A stretch of DNA of 7,887 nt, from NCBI GenBank assembly GCA_937988735.1, contig CALKHQ010000295.1, positions 1-7,887 of the forward strand, read 5' to 3'. A model generated the notes under the pieces. That model made no database searches. It was given only the letters and a program-made list of their open reading frames with translations, and was not told where the DNA came from. Below are positions 5,246-7,887 of the stretch, piece by piece; position 1 is the stretch's first letter, and each line of letters starts with the position of its first letter. This stretch comes from an uncultured Alphaproteobacteria bacterium. GTDB taxonomy: Bacteria > Pseudomonadota > Alphaproteobacteria > CALKHQ01. The translations under genes were made by a program, and so were the position numbers.

Positions 5246-6154
5246 TCAGCCGGTTTCGGCCGGTTCGGGCTCGGGCGCCAGCGTTCCGAAGTGGCGGCGG
5301 GCGGCCCGGCTCTGGGTCTGGTAGATCGAGGCGGCGTTCGCCGGGAACGGCGCCGGAATGCGCACGGGGACCGCGGCCAGCCGGGGCTGGTTGCTCGGCT
5401 CACCGCACAGCAGCCGGCCCTGGAAGCTCTGATAGTCGCCGTAGGACGTCATGGTGCCGACCAGCGGCCAGGCGTCGCCGGCACAGAGTTCGTAGAGAAG
5501 CAGCCCGCGGTCGCGTCCGGACCGGTTGATGTCCGACCCGTGGACCAGGCGGGCGTGGTGGAGCGAGATCGAGCCCGCCGGCCCGGTGAGCTTCACCGCC
5601 CGGCCGAGGTCGAGGCCCGCAGCCTCGACGTCGATGGCGCCGCAGAAGACCCCGTCGCTGTGGTGGTCGTACACCGGGCCGCGGTGGCTGCCGGGCAGCA
5701 CCATCATCGGCCCGTTCTCCTCGTCCACGTCGTTGACGAAGACGCCGACCGCGAGGACGTCGTCGTTGGTGTGCGGGTAGAACGCCCAGTCCTGGTGCCA
5801 TTCGACCGCCGCGCCGTAGCCGGCCGACTTCAGGTTCAGCTTCGAGTTCTGCAGCCGCACGGCAGGGCCGATGAGCTGGCGCACCGGCGCGAGCACCGCC
5901 TCCTCCCGCACCAGCCGGTCGAAGAAGGGCGCATGCGTGTGCGGCGCCTTGATCCGGCGCACCCGCGGCCGGTCGGGCCGGTGGCTGTCCTCGAGGTCGT
6001 AGATGTCGGTGTGGGTGGCGAGCCCGCGCGCGCCCTCGAGCAGGCGGGCGATCTCCGCCCGCATCGCCGCCACGATGTCGGCGTCCAGCACCGAAGGCAG
6101 CAGCAGATAGCCGTGCTCGCGGTAGAAGGCGATCTGGTCGTCGGTGAGGCGCAT
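5246..6154 (-). CDS. Phytanoyl-CoA dioxygenase (PhyH) family protein
   Basis: A 302-residue Fe(II)/2-oxoglutarate-dependent oxygenase of the PhyH family, which hydroxylates varied substrates, often fatty acyl-CoAs or small metabolites. The facial triad is visible: H120 and D122 in EWHQDWAF, and H205 in RLVHGSD. R216 lies 11 residues after H205 and would bind the 2-oxoglutarate carboxylate, the same spacing as in human PhyH as I recall it. The N-terminal LTDDQIAFYREHGYLLLPSV (3-22) and the MVLPGSHRGP segment (151-160) are also typical. ATG 6154 is preferred over the upstream start at 6232 because similarity begins at MRLTDDQ and an AGGA lies about 9 bases before it. The gene stands alone, with a divergent lipoprotein gene upstream and a 248-base gap downstream. 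The substrate cannot be deduced. Confidence 0.88.
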   Translation of the reverse strand: MRLTDDQIAFYREHGYLLLPSVLDADIVAAMRAEIARLLEGARGLATHTDIYDLEDSHRPDRPRVRRIKAPHTHAPFFDRLVREEAVLAPVRQLIGPAVRLQNSKLNLKSAGYGAAVEWHQDWAFYPHTNDDVLAVGVFVNDVDEENGPMMVLPGSHRGPVYDHHSDGVFCGAIDVEAAGLDLGRAVKLTGPAGSISLHHARLVHGSDINRSGRDRGLLLYELCAGDAWPLVGTMTSYGDYQSFQGRLLCGEPSNQPRLAAVPVRIPAPFPANAASIYQTQSRAARRHFGTLAPEPEPAETG

Positions 6155-6171
6155 CGTCGATGATCCTGCAT

Positions 6172-6185
6172 GGGCGCGCGCGCCC
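6172..6185. promoter_or_regulatory. Perfect 14-base palindrome before the dioxygenase gene
   Basis: GGGCGCGCGCGCCC is an uninterrupted perfect palindrome 17 bases upstream of the dioxygenase ATG, in the divergent gap. The alternating CG core could act as an operator, form left-handed DNA, or hide the leader in a hairpin. It could also be chance in this base composition. Confidence 0.3.
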
Positions 6186-6246
6186 GAGCCTAGTCCAGGC
6201 GTCTGCCGCGGCCAAGCGGGGATGCGCGCCATGATTTCGCCAACAC

Positions 6247-6266
6247 CCCGGCCTAGCGTGGCCGGG
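6247..6266. promoter_or_regulatory. Inverted repeat in the divergent gap
   Basis: CCCGGCC and GGCCGGG form a perfect 7-bp stem around a 6-base loop, 34 bases before the lipoprotein start. No T-run follows on either strand, so it is not an intrinsic terminator. It may be an operator or leader hairpin. The 146-base gap around it (6155-6300) shows no convincing -10/-35 pair. Confidence 0.3.
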
Positions 6267-6300
6267 CCTGGGATGGGCGAGCGAGGAAGAGGAGATCGCG

Positions 6301-6879
6301 ATGCGGGTGAGGCTTCGGCTGAAGCCGTCCGTCCCTGCCGCCGCCGCCATCCTGCTGGCGGTTGCGGTCGCCGCCTGCGTGCCTGGCGGGGTAAGGGTGG
6401 GGTTCGGCGGCGTTTCCGTCTCGACGCGCGGCGTCGGCTTCGGGTTCGGCCAGATGTTCAGCCTGGCCTCGGCCGGCGGCAGCCAGGGCTACGGTCAGGG
6501 CCACAGCGGCCAGTACCAGCTTCCCCCGACCGACGGGCCGCGCCCGGTGGCGGCGACATTCCTCCACGAGGTCGCCTGCGCGGACAGGATCGGCAACAAC
6601 CTGGGCCGCGGGTTCGAGGCGCTGGACCCCGACACCGGCGCCGCCGCCTGTTTCTCCTGCCCCGAAGGCTACACCCGCAACGGCCCCTCGGTGCCGCCGT
6701 CCGACCCCTTCGCCTGCCGGCACGACGGCGGCGGGCTGTTCCAGTCGGCGGAGAATCTCGGCCCGCCGGGGTGCGGCGATGGCACCATCCAGATCGGCAA
6801 CGCCTGCTATTCCTGCCCCGCCGACATGACGCCGACCGGCATTCCCGACCCGGGCTCAGCCTGCCTCACCGCCAACTGA
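6301..6879 (+). CDS. Cysteine-rich putative lipoprotein, function unknown
   Basis: I do not recognise this 192-residue protein. It starts with a basic n-region (MRVRLRLK) and a hydrophobic stretch (11-25) ending in a lipobox, VAAC, with C26 as the likely lipidated residue, so it is probably exported and membrane-anchored. Residues 29-75 are rich in Gly, Ser and Gln. The second half holds eight cysteines (93, 117, 120, 139, 158, 169, 172, 188) in a partly repeated pattern: CFSCPEGYT with a cysteine 19 residues after the second, then CYSCPADMT with a cysteine 16 residues after. The even number suits disulfides in the periplasm or outside the cell. ATG 6301 follows GGAG (6291-6294) at six bases. 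The next gene is 68 bases downstream. No partner is evident. Confidence 0.75.
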   Translation: MRVRLRLKPSVPAAAAILLAVAVAACVPGGVRVGFGGVSVSTRGVGFGFGQMFSLASAGGSQGYGQGHSGQYQLPPTDGPRPVAATFLHEVACADRIGNNLGRGFEALDPDTGAAACFSCPEGYTRNGPSVPPSDPFACRHDGGGLFQSAENLGPPGCGDGTIQIGNACYSCPADMTPTGIPDPGSACLTAN

Positions 6880-6947
6880 CGGCAGGTGACCGGCGCCGGA
6901 ACGTGCTATGACACGGCTTCCCCCGGCCGCAGCAAAGGGTGGGAGCC

Positions 6948-7433
6948 ATGCCCAGCTTCGACATCGTCTCGCGCACCGACCTCGCCGAGGTGGACAACGC
7001 CATCCAGGGCGCGATGCGCGAGATCGGCACGCGTTACGACTTCAAGGGCAGCAACTGCTCGATCGAGCGGACCGGGGACACGCTCACCATCCGCGCCGAC
7101 GACGACTTCCGGCTGAAGCAGGTGCACGAGGTGCTGCGCGGCTACCTCGCCCGGCGCAAGGTCGATGCAGGCGCATTCGACTTCCAGAAGCCGGAGGCCG
7201 CGTCCGGCAACACGCTCCGCCAGGCGGTGATGATCCGTCAGGGCATCGACCGCGAGCTCGCCCAGCGGATCGTCAAGGCGATCAAGGCGGCGAAGCTCAA
7301 GGTGCAGCCGGCAATCCAGGGCGACGAGCTGCGCATCAGCGGCAAGAAGCGCGACGACCTGCAGGAGGCGATCCGGCTGATCCGGGCGGAGAAGATCGAG
7401 CAGCCGCTGCAGTATGTGAACTTCCGCGACTGA
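6948..7433 (+). CDS. yajQ: YajQ family nucleotide-binding protein
   Basis: A 161-residue cytoplasmic protein that aligns along its length with E. coli YajQ (about 163 residues). Shared segments include the start MPSFDIVS, YDFKG (30-34), the LKVQ...IQGDELRISGKKRDDLQ region (117-139) and the terminal NFRD. YajQ proteins have two RNA-recognition-motif-like halves and bind nucleotides; the Xanthomonas member binds cyclic di-GMP and acts in transcription control. Whether this one binds cyclic di-GMP cannot be read from the sequence. ATG 6948 is chosen over the in-frame GTG at 6939 because it restores the family N-terminus and has GGGTGGGAG just upstream. A CTATGAC at 6906-6912 might be part of a -10, but no good -35 accompanies it. 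The VIT1-type gene starts 8 bases after its stop. Confidence 0.95.
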   Translation: MPSFDIVSRTDLAEVDNAIQGAMREIGTRYDFKGSNCSIERTGDTLTIRADDDFRLKQVHEVLRGYLARRKVDAGAFDFQKPEAASGNTLRQAVMIRQGIDRELAQRIVKAIKAAKLKVQPAIQGDELRISGKKRDDLQEAIRLIRAEKIEQPLQYVNFRD

Positions 7434-7441
7434 GACCGGCG

Positions 7442-7887
7442 ATGGCGCGCGCTCCGCTGCTCGAGCGCTGGCGGTCGGAGCGGACGGCGGCCTATCTGGC
7501 GCGGGTCGTCGCCGAGACCGAACACGATCCCTTCCGCCGGCAGCTCCTGCAGACGATGGCGGCGGCCGCCGAGGCGCAGGCAGAGAGGCTCGCCCGCAAC
7601 ATCGGGTCGACGCCCCGCTTCCGCCCCGGCCTGCGCGCCCGCCTGCTGGCGTGGGTGACCCGCCGGCTTGGCCCCGGGAAGGCACGGCCGCTGCTGTCGG
7701 CCGCACGGGTGCGCGGGCTCTCGCTCTATGACGCCGCGCCGGCGCCCGGGGGCGCGGAGCGACCCCCCTCGCGCCCCCGGCCCGACGGCCGCCATCGCCA
7801 TCGCGGCACCGGCGGCGGCGCGCTCCGGGCCGCGGTGTTCGGGGTCAACGACGGCCTCGTCTCCAACGCCGCGCTGGTGATGGGCGT
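7442..7887 (+). CDS. Ferritin-like / VIT1 (CCC1) family iron transporter (N-terminal part)
   Basis: The frame is open from ATG 7442 to the window end (148 full codons) and the gene continues beyond. Residues 127-149 read LRAAVFGVNDGLVSNAALVMGV, the hallmark first membrane helix of VIT1/CCC1 transporters, which move Fe2+ or Mn2+. The roughly 120 residues before it begin like the ferritin-like domain fused to CCC1 proteins such as MbfA (ERTAAYLARVVAETEHDP, then AAAAEAQAERLARN). However, the expected ExxH ligand motif reads EAQA, so the di-iron site looks degenerate. An Arg/His-rich linker (RHRHRG, 117-122) precedes the helix. The gene follows yajQ by 8 bases with only a weak ribosome-binding signal, so translational coupling is likely. 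MbfA exports iron and is Irr-controlled in Bradyrhizobium and Agrobacterium; no Irr box is visible upstream of yajQ here. Confidence 0.8.
   Translation, partial: MARAPLLERWRSERTAAYLARVVAETEHDPFRRQLLQTMAAAAEAQAERLARNIGSTPRFRPGLRARLLAWVTRRLGPGKARPLLSAARVRGLSLYDAAPAPGGAERPPSRPRPDGRHRHRGTGGGALRAAVFGVNDGLVSNAALVMG

Noticed and set aside
3147..5324. Plus-strand 725-residue open frame
   Set aside because: It is antisense to irr and the flavoprotein gene, crosses an intergenic gap, and has no motif; high GC removes stop codons from this frame.
5291..6163. Plus-strand 290-residue open frame
   Set aside because: It is antisense to the dioxygenase gene, which shows a full catalytic triad; the plus-strand translation is low-complexity Arg/Val/Asp-rich.
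6890..6899. Palindrome CCGGCGCCGG after the lipoprotein gene as a terminator
   Set aside because: There is no loop and no T-run on either strand; short palindromes of this kind are expected by chance in such GC-rich DNA.
6906..7706. Minus-strand 266-residue open frame
   Set aside because: It is antisense to yajQ and the VIT1-type gene, both recognised from conserved residues.

Overview
The window looks like chromosomal DNA from a high-GC alphaproteobacterium, by eye close to 70% G+C (not counted). The main reasons are an unmistakable Irr-type Fur-family regulator, an Irr-box-like palindrome, and a palindromic intergenic repeat of the kind common in alphaproteobacteria. A Rhodospirillales-like organism is a reasonable guess, but the sequence does not prove it. 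I see no transposase, phage gene, tRNA, rRNA or CRISPR array.

Left part, minus strand (2629 down to 1). An apparent operon runs rubrerythrin, a GlpC-like two-cluster iron-sulfur protein, a DUF3501 protein, and the first 31 codons of an FAD-dependent oxidoreductase cut by the window edge. The rubrerythrin has the di-iron ligands but no rubredoxin domain, so it needs an outside electron donor; the iron-sulfur and flavin proteins are the obvious candidates (inference). Its promoter region carries a candidate Irr box (2729-2745) lying over a candidate -10 element. A strong hairpin followed by a pyrimidine run sits just after the rubrerythrin stop and may set a high rubrerythrin to downstream-gene ratio.

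Middle part, minus strand (6154 down to 3084). A 454-base gap (2630-3083) holds the rubrerythrin control region and a 143-base palindromic repeat element. Next come irr, a 465-residue flavin-dependent nitronate monooxygenase-like protein with an unusual cysteine cluster near its C-terminus, and a phytanoyl-CoA dioxygenase family protein. irr lies 45 bases downstream of the flavoprotein gene and is probably cotranscribed with it.

Right part, plus strand (6301 to 7887). After a 146-base divergent gap come a cysteine-rich lipoprotein of unknown function, yajQ, and, 8 bases after yajQ, the N-terminal part of a ferritin-like/VIT1 (CCC1) iron transporter cut by the window edge.

The theme linking several genes is iron and peroxide handling: Irr, a candidate Irr target operon centred on rubrerythrin, and a CCC1-type iron transporter. 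The most interesting unit is the rubrerythrin, GlpC-like, DUF3501 and flavoprotein set. Its parts belong to known families, but to my knowledge the joint biochemical role has not been worked out.
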